Shown one piece after another: positions 19,157 to 27,056 of a stretch of 64,000 bases of DNA. The DNA is from Telmatospirillum sp. (GTDB taxonomy: Bacteria; Pseudomonadota; Alphaproteobacteria; CACIAM-22H2): the NCBI GenBank assembly GCA_020248985.1, contig JADCGL010000018.1, positions 1 through 64,000 of the forward strand, given 5' to 3'. The notes beneath the pieces were generated by a model. That model did not search any database. It saw only the letters and a program-made list of their open reading frames with translations, and had not been told where the DNA came from. The position numbers and the translations under genes were made by a program. Positions within the stretch are counted from its first letter, which is position 1; the number at the start of each line of letters is the position of its first letter.

Positions 19157-19417
19157 ATGGGTACAATGATGCAAATCGGCCCCGCCGGGGCTGGTCCGAT
19201 CGAACAGACGGCGCTGTCGCTGCGCCATGCCGCTGTCGGCGCCGTGCGCGCCCTCGATCGCGTTTTGCTCATGTGCGTCAAACATCTCTTCGCGTGGCAG
19301 GAGCGTGCGCGCCAACGCCAGCAGATGGCGGAGCTTTGTCCGCATATGCGCGCCGACATGGGTCTTACCGACGCCGACGTGTGGGTCGAAACGCGCAAGC
19401 CTTTCTGGCAGGGCTAA
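19157..19417 (+). CDS. DUF1127-like small protein
   Basis: This 86-residue protein starts at ATG 19157 behind a strong gaggag RBS (19145-19150). A central amphipathic helix (ALDRVLLMCVKHLFAWQERA) leads to a C-terminal motif HMRADMGLTDADVWVE, which matches the Arg-rich, D-x-GLT pattern of DUF1127 proteins. The family includes small proteins linked to RNA metabolism and phosphate or nitrogen responses in alphaproteobacteria, but this one is untested. It is the first gene of the rightward cluster divergent from the MocR regulator. Confidence 0.75.
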   Translation: MGTMMQIGPAGAGPIEQTALSLRHAAVGAVRALDRVLLMCVKHLFAWQERARQRQQMAELCPHMRADMGLTDADVWVETRKPFWQG

Positions 19418-19424
19418 GGCTGCG

Positions 19425-20834
19425 ATGCTGTCGCCAAGTGCGGCGGCGAGTTTGCCGATCGCTGCCTTTGCGGCGGCGGCGTGGATGTGGCCGCGTGTGC
19501 CGCATCGCGCCGCCCTCGCCGGGGCGGCGACGGCATTTGCCGCTGCGCTTCTTTTCGACGAAGCCGGGGCCGCGGCCGATGCCGTGTGGCGCAGCCTGTG
19601 GATCGCAGGCCCGATGTCGCTGGTGATCGTGGCGGGCGTGGTGCTGCGCGATGCAAGCCCGCCTGTCGTCGATGCGTCGGCGGCGGGCGATCGCGACGAT
19701 GCGCGCACGCGCCATCGCAAACTCTATGTCGCGTGTTTTCTGCTGGGTCCCTTTTTCGAATGCGCGGTCGGCTTCGGCATCGGCACGATGCTGGCCCTGC
19801 CGTTCATCTTGGCGGCCGGGTGGAGCGGCGCGCGCGCGGTCGCACTCGGCATGCTCGCGCAAAGCTTCGTGCCGTGGGGTGCCCTTGCCATCGGCACGAT
19901 GGCGAGTGCCGCGATCGCCGATCTGCCGCCTTTGGCGCTCGGGATTGCGGCAGCCGACTCGACGGCGTTTTTGCTGCCGGCGTTTCTGGCCGTGTTTTGG
20001 TGGCTCACGCGCGACCAGAAGGTCGCGCCCGCGCAATATCTCGAAGACGCACTTTGGCTTGCCGCCACCTGGGGTGCCGTGCGCGTGGCGAGCGAATTTC
20101 TGACACCCGATATTGCGGGCCTTGCCGCCATCGGCGCCGTGCTGGCGGTGCGTGGCTTTGCCGATGGCGGGCGCATCGATGCGAATCTGTGGCATCGCTT
20201 CTGGCCCTATCTCGTGCTCGTCCCGCTGCTTGTGTGCGTGCGCCTCGTTGCACCGATCGCCGATCTGCTGAAGCAGGTTGCGATCCCGACCGCGACCGAT
20301 CTTGCGCCGTTTGCGCCGTTCCACCATGCCGCCTTCTGGCTGGGACTCGTGGCCGTTGCGGCATGCGCGGCGCAAGGGCGCAACGTCGCGGCTTCGGTCG
20401 GCAGCGCAATCGTCACGGCGCGCGGCGCTTTGATCGCGGGTTTTGCCTTCATCCTTTTCGGCGAAATGTTGGCGCGGCCCGGTTTCGCGCAAATCTTGGT
20501 GACGGCCGCCGAGCATGCGGCGGGCGCAAGTGCTTTGCTGCTTGCACCGCTGCTGGCGGGCTTCGGCGGCGCGATGACGGGCTCGGCCCTTGCGGCCAAT
20601 GCGATGGCCCTGCCTTTGACCCTGCCTTTGTGGGGCAGCGACGCGCTGGGCGGCACGGGCCTGCAGACGGCGATCGCGGCGGCCTTCACCGCCTTGTCGC
20701 CGTCGCGCGTGGCGCTGGCGGTGTCGCTGGTTGGGCTTGCGGGCGGGCTCGGTTTGGCTTATCGCGCCGTGGCACCCTTGGCCGCCGGGCTCGTGCTCGC
20801 GTCGTTCGTCGCCTTTGCCGCCGAAAGGATCTGA
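19425..20834 (+). CDS. Lactate permease-like transporter (LldP/LctP family)
   Basis: This very hydrophobic 469-residue inner-membrane protein has roughly 12-14 TM segments. The motif FFECAVGFGIGTMLALPFIL and the C-terminal FGGAMTGSALAANAMAL resemble the conserved substrate regions of L-lactate permease family transporters. It is shorter than E. coli LldP (about 550). ATG 19425 is eight bases after the DUF1127 stop. No lactate dehydrogenase gene is nearby, so the substrate (lactate, glycolate or another 2-hydroxy acid) is uncertain. Confidence 0.7.
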   Translation: MLSPSAAASLPIAAFAAAAWMWPRVPHRAALAGAATAFAAALLFDEAGAAADAVWRSLWIAGPMSLVIVAGVVLRDASPPVVDASAAGDRDDARTRHRKLYVACFLLGPFFECAVGFGIGTMLALPFILAAGWSGARAVALGMLAQSFVPWGALAIGTMASAAIADLPPLALGIAAADSTAFLLPAFLAVFWWLTRDQKVAPAQYLEDALWLAATWGAVRVASEFLTPDIAGLAAIGAVLAVRGFADGGRIDANLWHRFWPYLVLVPLLVCVRLVAPIADLLKQVAIPTATDLAPFAPFHHAAFWLGLVAVAACAAQGRNVAASVGSAIVTARGALIAGFAFILFGEMLARPGFAQILVTAAEHAAGASALLLAPLLAGFGGAMTGSALAANAMALPLTLPLWGSDALGGTGLQTAIAAAFTALSPSRVALAVSLVGLAGGLGLAYRAVAPLAAGLVLASFVAFAAERI

Positions 20835-20840
20835 CCCCCC

Positions 20841-21470
20841 ATGTATATCCCCGGCCCCTTTGCGAGCCCGCACGAAGAAGCGACATTGGCGCTTGTCGAG
20901 CGCTACGGCTTCGGCCAGCTCGTCACCAACGGGGCCGACGGCCTCATCGCCTCGCATCTGCCGATGCAGCTCGACCGCGCGCGCAATGTGCTGATCGGCC
21001 ATTTGGCCGGCCCCAATCCGCAGACCGACCATCTGGCCGCGTGCGCCAAAGCGGGGACGCCGGTGCTCGCGATGTTCGAGGGGCCGCACGGCTACGTGTC
21101 GCCGAGCTGGTATGCGCCCACGAACAAATCCGTGCCGACCTGGAACTATGCGGCGGCGCACGTGTACGGCGTGCCGAGTCTGATTACCGACAAAGCCACG
21201 CTGCACGGCCTTGTCGACAATCTCGCCAAACAATACGAGCGTTTGGGCTGGCGCATCGAAGCGCAGGACAAAGCCTATATCGACACGATGCTGAGCGGCA
21301 TTGTCGGCTTCGAACTCGCGATCTCGCGCATCGAAGGCAAGTTTAAACTCTCGCAGAATCGCAATGCGACGGATCGCGCCAATGTGATTGCGGTTCTGGC
21401 GGCGAGCGGCAACGCCGACGACGCGGCCCTTGCCGAATTGATGCAGAGCCACCTCGAAAAAGGAAAATGA
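20841..21470 (+). CDS. PaiB-like FMN-binding protein
   Basis: This 209-residue protein of the PaiB family (split-barrel FMN-binding, often annotated as negative transcriptional regulator) has the N-terminus MYIPGPFASPHEEATL and the family segments LIGHLAGPNPQ and SPSWYAPTNKSVPTWNYAAAHVYG. In Bacillus, PaiB is associated with repression of sporulation and degradative enzymes; the molecular activity in proteobacteria is unclear. The start is ATG 20841. Its stop overlaps the next gene (ATGA-type, 21467-21470). Confidence 0.88.
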   Translation: MYIPGPFASPHEEATLALVERYGFGQLVTNGADGLIASHLPMQLDRARNVLIGHLAGPNPQTDHLAACAKAGTPVLAMFEGPHGYVSPSWYAPTNKSVPTWNYAAAHVYGVPSLITDKATLHGLVDNLAKQYERLGWRIEAQDKAYIDTMLSGIVGFELAISRIEGKFKLSQNRNATDRANVIAVLAASGNADDAALAELMQSHLEKGK

Positions 21471-22258
21471 CGATGCGTTTGCCGATCTACCAGGTCGATG
21501 CGTTCGCCGACCGGCTGTTTGCGGGCAACCCGGCCGCCGTGGTGCCGCTCGAAACCTGGCTGCCCGAGGCGACGATGACCGCCATCGCGGTCGAGAACAA
21601 TCTCGCCGAGACGGCGTTTTTCGTGCCGCAAGCCGACGGATTCGGCCTGCGCTGGTTCACGCCCGAAATAGAGGTGCCGTTGTGCGGTCACGCCACGCTC
21701 GCGAGCGCCTTCGTGTTGATGACGAAGCTCGAGCCCGCGCGCACCCATGCACGTTTCCACACCAAATCCGGCGCGCTCGAAGTCACGCGCAACGGCGAGC
21801 TCTACGCGCTCGACTTTCCCTCGCGCGGGCTCGAAGCGGCTGCCGATCCCGATGCGGTGGCGCAAGCGCTTGGCGGCGCACCCGTCGCCGTGTCGTTTTC
21901 GACCGACCGCTACATGGCGCTCTACGAAACGCCCGCCGAAGTGCGCGCCCTCAAGCCCGACATGAAAAAGCTGCTCGCCACGAAATACGGCCGGGCCATC
22001 GCCACGGCCCCCGGCGAGGAAGGCTGCGATTTCGTGTCGCGCTTTTTCGCTCCCTCGGCCGGCATCGACGAAGATCCGGTCACCGGTTCCTCGCATTGCA
22101 CGCTGGTTCCCTATTGGGCCAAGCGGCTGGGCAAAACCAAGCTTGTCGCACGCCAAGTCAGCAAGCGCGGCGGCACGCTGTTTTGCGAGGATGCGGGGCC
22201 GCGCACGATCATGTCGGGCCGCGGCCAGCTTTATCTCGAAGGCAGCATCTATGTCTGA
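21467..22258 (+). CDS. PhzF family isomerase-like protein
   Basis: This 263-residue protein of the diaminopimelate-epimerase-like fold has the PhzF signatures YQVDAFADRLFAGNPAAV, ENNLAETAFF (containing the general-acid/base Glu) and the C-terminal DEDPVTGSSHCTL. PhzF makes phenazine precursors in pseudomonads, but most homologues sit outside phenazine clusters and are of unknown substrate. No phz genes are present here. It is translationally coupled to the PaiB-like gene and overlaps the following GNAT gene. Confidence 0.88.
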   Translation: MTMRLPIYQVDAFADRLFAGNPAAVVPLETWLPEATMTAIAVENNLAETAFFVPQADGFGLRWFTPEIEVPLCGHATLASAFVLMTKLEPARTHARFHTKSGALEVTRNGELYALDFPSRGLEAAADPDAVAQALGGAPVAVSFSTDRYMALYETPAEVRALKPDMKKLLATKYGRAIATAPGEEGCDFVSRFFAPSAGIDEDPVTGSSHCTLVPYWAKRLGKTKLVARQVSKRGGTLFCEDAGPRTIMSGRGQLYLEGSIYV

Positions 22259-22724
22259 CGCGATCGTGCTGCGCGCCGCCGTGGGCGCCGCCGACATGGC
22301 GACGGTTGCCGCACTGTTTCGCGAATACCAGCAGGGCCTCGGCGTGTCGCTGTGCTTCCAGGATTTCGAGCGTGAATTGGCCGAACTGCCGGGAGCCTAT
22401 GCGCCGCCCGGCGGGATCGTCTTTTTGGCCGAGCGCGGCGGACAAGCAATGGGCGTTGGCGCCTTGCGTGCCCTCGGGCCCGGCATTGCCGAAATGAAGC
22501 GGCTTTACGTGCGCGACGCGGCACGCGGGCTTGGCCTGGGGCGCAAACTCGCACACGCTCTCGTCGCCGAAGCCAAGCGCTGTGGCTACGCGTCGATGCG
22601 GCTCGACACGCTGCCGCATCTGACGGCCGCGATAGCACTTTATGCCGATATGGGTTTCAAGCCGATCGCCGCCTACAACGACAATCCGATCGCGGGCGTG
22701 CAGCATTACGAGTTGGCGCTATGA
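22251..22724 (+). CDS. GNAT family N-acetyltransferase
   Basis: This 157-residue GCN5-type acetyltransferase has the acetyl-CoA-binding motif A segment EMKRLYVRDAARGLGLGRKL (residues about 82-101) and the C-terminal ALYADMGFKPI. ATG 22251 overlaps the PhzF gene by 8 bases. It is the first of two adjacent GNAT genes that share an ATGA overlap at 22721. The acceptor substrate is unknown. Confidence 0.86.
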   Translation: MSDAIVLRAAVGAADMATVAALFREYQQGLGVSLCFQDFERELAELPGAYAPPGGIVFLAERGGQAMGVGALRALGPGIAEMKRLYVRDAARGLGLGRKLAHALVAEAKRCGYASMRLDTLPHLTAAIALYADMGFKPIAAYNDNPIAGVQHYELAL

Positions 22725-23173
22725 GCGTGTGGCGCCGCGACGACGGCTACAGCGTGTCGGACGAAGCATCGCGTCTCGACCGCGACTACGTCCATACGTG
22801 GCTGGCGACGCAATCCTACTGGGCCAAGGATTTGCCGCGCGCCTTGTTCGACCGATCGGTCGAAGGCGCCATGTGTTTTGGCGTCTACGCGCCCGAGGGT
22901 GCCCAGGTCGGCTTCGCGCGCTGCATTTCGGATCGCGCGACGTTCGGCTATTTGGGCGACGTGTTCGTCGACGAGGCGCACCGCAAGCGCGGCCTGTCGA
23001 AATTTCTCGTCGAAACGATCCTCGGCCATCCGGAATTGCAGGGCTTCCGGCGCTGGAGCCTCGTCACAAGCGACGCGCACAGCCTCTATGCGCGCTTCGG
23101 CTTTTCGTCGTTGGCCGATCCGGCCAAACACATGGAGCGCCACAATCCCAATGTCTATGCGCGCGGGGCCTGA
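22721..23173 (+). CDS. GNAT family N-acetyltransferase
   Basis: This 150-residue acetyltransferase contains GYLGDVFVDEAHRKRGLSKF, the acetyl-CoA pyrophosphate-binding region, followed by WSLVTSDAHSLYARFGF. It resembles a widespread group of small GNAT proteins of unknown substrate. Its start overlaps the preceding GNAT stop and it is followed after three bases by a LysE-type exporter, so the two may act together on a shared metabolite. Confidence 0.86.
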   Translation: MSVWRRDDGYSVSDEASRLDRDYVHTWLATQSYWAKDLPRALFDRSVEGAMCFGVYAPEGAQVGFARCISDRATFGYLGDVFVDEAHRKRGLSKFLVETILGHPELQGFRRWSLVTSDAHSLYARFGFSSLADPAKHMERHNPNVYARGA

Positions 23174-23176
23174 GCC

Positions 23177-23776
23177 ATGCTGAGCCTCGAAGCGCTTGCC
23201 TCGCTCGTCGTGTTTTCCTTCGTGACGTCGGTGACACCGGGGCCGAACAATCTGATGCTGCTCGCCTCGGGCGTCAATTTCGGCTTCGTGCGCACGATCC
23301 CGCACATGTTCGGCATCGGGCTCGGCTTCATGCTGATGATCGTGCTGGTGGGGCTGGGGCTCGGGGCCGTGTTCGAGGCCCTGCCGTGGCTGCACGACGC
23401 GATCAAATATGCGGGCTTTGCCTACATGCTCTATCTCGCCTGGAAGATCGCCAATTCGGGCCGCATCGGCGAGGGCAAGGATGCGGGAAGGCCGATGACG
23501 TTCCTCGCCGCCGCGGCGTTCCAATGGGTCAATCCGAAAGCCTGGGCGATGGCGGTGACCGCACTCGGCGCCTACACGGTGCAGGACGATTTCGTTTTGA
23601 GCGTTGCCCTGGTCGCGCTTGTGTTCGGCCTCGTCAATCTGCCGACCGTGTCGAGCTGGGCCTTGTTCGGCATGGGGCTGCGCCGTTTCTTGGGCGATCC
23701 CAAGATCGTGCGCATTTTCAATTGGAGCTGTGCGGCCCTGCTCGTGGCGTCGCTTGTACCCATGTTGCGGGGCTAG
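23177..23776 (+). CDS. LysE/RhtB family exporter
   Basis: This 199-residue inner-membrane protein has about five or six TM segments and the LysE-family N-terminal signature FVTSVTPGPNNLMLLASG and NPKAWAMAVTALGAY in the second half. The family exports amino acids and related metabolites. It is the last of a tightly packed run with two acetyltransferases. The substrate is not predictable from sequence. Confidence 0.88.
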   Translation: MLSLEALASLVVFSFVTSVTPGPNNLMLLASGVNFGFVRTIPHMFGIGLGFMLMIVLVGLGLGAVFEALPWLHDAIKYAGFAYMLYLAWKIANSGRIGEGKDAGRPMTFLAAAAFQWVNPKAWAMAVTALGAYTVQDDFVLSVALVALVFGLVNLPTVSSWALFGMGLRRFLGDPKIVRIFNWSCAALLVASLVPMLRG

Positions 23777-23831
23777 GGATGGCGCAAGTTCCGGGTGGTG
23801 CCGGTTCGCGCGCGTGCTTATCTTCGGGACC

Positions 23832-24683
23832 ATGAGCGACTATTCCCGCATCGAAAAAGCCTTGGCCTATCTCGCGGCCAATGTGGACGAACAGCCCGAT
23901 CTCGACCGCGTGGCGGCCGAAATCGGGCTGTCGCCGTTCCATTTCCAGCGCCTGTTCACGCGCTGGGTCGGCGTGAGCCCGAAGAAGTTTCTGCAGTATT
24001 TGAGCTTGGGCCGCGCCAAGGAATGTCTCGCACAGGCAGGCTCGGTGCTCGACGCGTCGTTTGCGGCCGGATTGTCGGGGCCGGGGCGGCTCCACGATCT
24101 GTTTGTGGCACACGAGGCCGTGACGCCCGGCGAATACAAAGCGCGCGGTGCGGGGCTTGAGATCTTCTGGGGTTGGGCGCAGTCGCCGTTTGGCGAAGCG
24201 TTGGTGCTGGCAACCGCGCGCGGCCTGTGCGGGCTCGCATTCTCGAGCGACGACCCGGCCGCAAAAGCCGCGACCCTTGCCGACATGCAAGGCCGCTGGC
24301 CGGCCGCAACCTATCGCGAAGACCGTGCGGCGGTCGCAAAGATCGCGGGCCATCTGTTCGCCGAGAAGCGCGACGAAGCGCTGAAGCTGGTGCTCTATGG
24401 TTCGCCCTGGCAGATAAAAGTGTGGGAAGCGCTGCTCGCGATCCCGCCGGGCCAGCTTGTGTCGTACGACGACATTGCGTCGCTGATCGGCGCCAAGCGT
24501 GCGAGCCGTGCTGTGGGTACCGCCGTCGGCGCCAATCCGATTTCGTGGCTCGTACCCTGCCATCGCGTGATCCGCAAATCGGGCGTCATCAGCCACTACC
24601 ATTGGGGCCGGCCGCGCAAGCTCGCGATGATCGGCTGGGAAGCCGCACAGGCGGATATGGCAGCACACGCCGCGCCCGGCTAG
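23832..24683 (+). CDS. AraC-type HTH fused to O6-alkylguanine-DNA methyltransferase (Ada-like, lacking the N-terminal Cys domain)
   Basis: This 283-residue fusion has an N-terminal AraC HTH (about 5-105; DRVAAEIGLSPFHFQRLF) and a C-terminal Ogt domain (about 185-283) with the active-site motif VPCHRVIRKSG, Cys243. It repairs O6-methylguanine by suicidal methyl transfer. It lacks the N-terminal zinc/Cys domain that senses methyl phosphotriesters in E. coli Ada, so the HTH may be activated differently or may only help DNA binding. The start is ATG 23832. No alkA or alkB is adjacent, but an AlkC-like repair gene lies at 13 kb. Confidence 0.92.
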   Translation: MSDYSRIEKALAYLAANVDEQPDLDRVAAEIGLSPFHFQRLFTRWVGVSPKKFLQYLSLGRAKECLAQAGSVLDASFAAGLSGPGRLHDLFVAHEAVTPGEYKARGAGLEIFWGWAQSPFGEALVLATARGLCGLAFSSDDPAAKAATLADMQGRWPAATYREDRAAVAKIAGHLFAEKRDEALKLVLYGSPWQIKVWEALLAIPPGQLVSYDDIASLIGAKRASRAVGTAVGANPISWLVPCHRVIRKSGVISHYHWGRPRKLAMIGWEAAQADMAAHAAPG

Positions 24684-24693
24684 ACTGCTTTCC

Positions 24694-25149
24694 ATGAAGA
24701 CCAACAACTATCTCGACGACCTCAAGAAAGGCGACCGCTTCGACAGCGGCGGCTACACCTTCACGGAATCGAGCATTGTCGATTTCGCGTTTCTGTACGA
24801 TCCGCAGCCTTTCCATATCGATGCGCCCGCTGCCGCCGCCTCGCATTTCGGCGGGCTCATCGCGTCGGGCTTCCACACGCTCGCGGTCGCGTTCCGGCTC
24901 ATCTACCAAACGGGCTTCGTGCGCGACGCCTCGATGGGCGGGCCCGGCATGGACGAGCTGCGCTGGCTCAAGCCCGTGCGCCCCGGCGATACGCTGCGCT
25001 GCTCGGCCGAAGTGCTCGAAGTGTCGCCGTCGCGCTCCAAGCCTGACCGCGGCATCCTCAAGCTTGCGTTGACGGCGCGCAACCAGGCCGACGAAACCGT
25101 GATGACGGTGACCTTCATCATCCTGCTCAAACGAAAGCAAGCCGCATGA
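24694..25149 (+). CDS. MaoC-type hot-dog dehydratase
   Basis: This 151-residue MaoC-family protein has a single hot-dog domain with the hydratase pattern FAFLYDPQPFHIDAPAAAAS (the catalytic Asp-x5-His equivalent) and FGGLIASGFHT. Such proteins hydrate or dehydrate enoyl-CoA-like substrates. The start is ATG 24694, ten bases after the Ada-like gene. It overlaps the GNAT gene downstream (ATGA). The physiological substrate is unknown. Confidence 0.88.
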   Translation: MKTNNYLDDLKKGDRFDSGGYTFTESSIVDFAFLYDPQPFHIDAPAAAASHFGGLIASGFHTLAVAFRLIYQTGFVRDASMGGPGMDELRWLKPVRPGDTLRCSAEVLEVSPSRSKPDRGILKLALTARNQADETVMTVTFIILLKRKQAA

Positions 25150-25643
25150 GCCGCGAATTCACGTTGCGCGACGCCGAACCCAAAGATGTCGGCCGCGTGC
25201 TGCATTTCATCAAGCAGCTCGCGATCTACGAGAAGCTCGGCCACGAGGTCGAAGCGACGGAAGAGATGCTGACGCGCTGGATGTTCGGGTCCGATGCGGT
25301 CGCCGAGGCGATCCTCGCCGAAACTCCGCAAGGCCCCGTCGGCTTCGCGCTGTTCTATCGCAGCTTTTCGACCTTCATGGGCCGGCCCGGTCTCTATCTC
25401 GAAGATCTCTACGTGGACGAAGCCGCGCGCGGCCTCGGCATCGGCAAGGCGCTGATCGTGGCGGGCGCCAAACGCGCGCAGACGCGCGGCTACGGCCGCT
25501 ACCATTGGCAAGTACTCGATTGGAACCAGCCCGCGCGCGATTTCTACGCCGCGATGGGGGCAGGCGAACATCCGGCCTGGATCAATGTACGCGTCGCGGG
25601 CGATGCTCTTGCGGCACTCGCTGCACGCGGCGAAGGGCCTTAG
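25146..25643 (+). CDS. GNAT family N-acetyltransferase (diamine acetyltransferase-like)
   Basis: This 165-residue GNAT shows LYLEDLYVDEAARGLGIGKALI (acetyl-CoA motif) and HWQVLDWNQPARDFYAAMGA, a combination typical of spermidine/thialysine acetyltransferase-type GNATs. Polyamine acetylation is therefore a reasonable but untested guess. It is coupled to the MaoC gene. Its stop interlocks with that of the convergent L,D-transpeptidase-fold gene (TTAG, 25640-25643). Confidence 0.86.
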   Translation: MSREFTLRDAEPKDVGRVLHFIKQLAIYEKLGHEVEATEEMLTRWMFGSDAVAEAILAETPQGPVGFALFYRSFSTFMGRPGLYLEDLYVDEAARGLGIGKALIVAGAKRAQTRGYGRYHWQVLDWNQPARDFYAAMGAGEHPAWINVRVAGDALAALAARGEGP

Positions 25644-26146
25644 CGAATCTCGAGCGTGCTGCCCTCGTCGCATTGCGCGAGGACGGCGAGCAGATCGGGC
25701 AATGCCAGCGCCACGCAGCCCGCCGTCGGCGCAAAATCGGCGCGCGCCACATGCAGAAAAATCGCACTGCCGAGGCCCGCTCGCGGCGGATCGTCGTTGT
25801 AGCCGAGCGGTACGACGATGTCGTAGATGCCGTCGGCGCGCGCCAGACGTTCGGGATGGTTGTCGATCCGCGTGCGGATCAGGCGATTGTAGGAGGGCGA
25901 AGCCGCATCGTCGTCCCACGCCATGTCGGCTTCGATGGGCTGGAACCAATCCTTGAGCGATGCCGGCAGCGTGAGCCGGTCGGCCCGGTAGAAGCCGCGC
26001 CGCAACGGCCATTTTCCGGCCGGCGTGGCGCCGTCGCCTTCGCGCTTTGTATCGGCGGCAACGACGCCGCTGCGGCCCAAGGCGCAGTCGAAGAGGCGGC
26101 CGCCGATTGCGAGCGTGCCGCGCGCACCCTGTCCCGTCACGATCAT
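25640..26146 (-). CDS. L,D-transpeptidase (YkuD-fold) family protein
   Basis: This 168-residue protein matches the YkuD catalytic fold: GDGATPAGKWPLRRGFYRAD early on, IFLHVARADFAPTAGCVALA near the end with His and the nucleophilic Cys in the TxGCVAL motif. It resembles the stand-alone cytoplasmic-looking subfamily (no signal peptide visible from ATG 26146; a start at 26188 would overlap fabI and adds no signal). The family cross-links or remodels peptidoglycan, though the role of versions without a signal is unclear. It is encoded 10 bases downstream of fabI on the same strand. Confidence 0.82.
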   Translation of the reverse strand: MIVTGQGARGTLAIGGRLFDCALGRSGVVAADTKREGDGATPAGKWPLRRGFYRADRLTLPASLKDWFQPIEADMAWDDDAASPSYNRLIRTRIDNHPERLARADGIYDIVVPLGYNDDPPRAGLGSAIFLHVARADFAPTAGCVALALPDLLAVLAQCDEGSTLEIR

Positions 26147-26156
26147 GGAGGCGAGT

Positions 26157-26930
26157 CTAGCCGACGATATTGTAGCCCGCATCGACATAATGCACGCCGC
26201 CGGTCATGCCCGCTGCGGCGTCGCTTGCCAGGAATGCGGCGAGTGCGCCGATCTCGGCCGTCGTCACGAGGCGCTTGCCGGGGCTCTGCGCCTTGGCGCG
26301 CTCGACGAGCTCGTCGAACCGGTCGATGCCCGAAGCGGCACGCGTGAGCAGCGGCCCCGGCGAGAGCGCGTGCGCGCGAATGTTCTTGGGCCCAAGCTCG
26401 GCCGCGATGCTGCGCATGCTGGCTTCGAGGGCGGCTTTCACCGGGCCCATCATGTTGTAGTTCGCGACGGCTTTTTCCGCGCCGTAGAAGCTCACCGTCA
26501 GCAGCGTGCCGCCTTGCGCCATCAAAGGCTCGGCGAACTTCGCCATCTGGATGAAGCTGTGGCACGACACGGCCATCGCCTGCAGGAAACCCGCCTCGCT
26601 GCAATCGACCACGCGCGCATGCAGATCTTCGCGCGGCGCAAACGCGATCGAGTGCAGCACGATGTCGAGCTTGCCCCAGCGCGTTTTTGCGTCTTCGAAC
26701 GCGGCTTCGAGCGCGCCGGGCACGCGCACGTCGCACGGTCCCACCAAGGCCGCCCCCAACGGATCGGCGACGGCTGCGACATGCGGTCGCGCCTTGTCGT
26801 TGAGATAGGTGAGGGCGACGTCCGCCCCTGCCGCTTTGAAAGCGGAGGCGCAGCCGGCGGCGATGGAATCGGCGTTGGCCACGCCGAAGACCAAAGCCTT
26901 TTTGCCGCCGAGCGGCGCGTTCGTTTGCAT
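26157..26930 (-). CDS. fabI: Enoyl-[acyl-carrier-protein] reductase (NADH), FabI type
   Basis: FabI catalyses the last step of each fatty-acid elongation cycle. The 257-residue SDR-fold protein has the altered cofactor loop GVANADSIAAGCA and the FabI catalytic pair Tyr158-x6-Lys165 in NYNMMGPVKAALEA, with a second conserved Tyr149. The C-terminus is GGVHYVDAGYNIVG. GVANADS replaces the more usual GVANDRS, and sequence around it is divergent, so a specialised paralogue is possible. No other fab gene is adjacent; it may share a transcript with the L,D-transpeptidase-fold gene. Confidence 0.88.
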   Translation of the reverse strand: MQTNAPLGGKKALVFGVANADSIAAGCASAFKAAGADVALTYLNDKARPHVAAVADPLGAALVGPCDVRVPGALEAAFEDAKTRWGKLDIVLHSIAFAPREDLHARVVDCSEAGFLQAMAVSCHSFIQMAKFAEPLMAQGGTLLTVSFYGAEKAVANYNMMGPVKAALEASMRSIAAELGPKNIRAHALSPGPLLTRAASGIDRFDELVERAKAQSPGKRLVTTAEIGALAAFLASDAAAGMTGGVHYVDAGYNIVG

Positions 26931-27003
26931 GCGCGTATCCTAACACCGGAATGTTGCCGATTTTATCCGTTGCAACGATGGGGGCAACGCTTTAGAAACT
27001 GCC

Positions 27004-27056
27004 CCGGGCCAGGACCTCCCAACGGGTCCCGGCTCTTCTGAAAGGAAGAGCTTAAA
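27004..27056 (+). promoter_or_regulatory. Structured serC leader with sequestered ribosome-binding site (serC-motif-like)
   Basis: Two hairpins lie directly before serC. CCGGG (27004-27008) can pair with CCCGG (27028-27032), or GGACC (27012-27016) with GGTCC (27025-27029); these are mutually exclusive. GCTCTTC (27032-27038) pairs with GAAGAGC (27045-27051), a perfect 7-bp stem that buries the Shine-Dalgarno AAGGAAG. A conserved serC leader RNA is known upstream of serC in Alphaproteobacteria; I infer that this is a member from position and shape. Confidence 0.62.
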
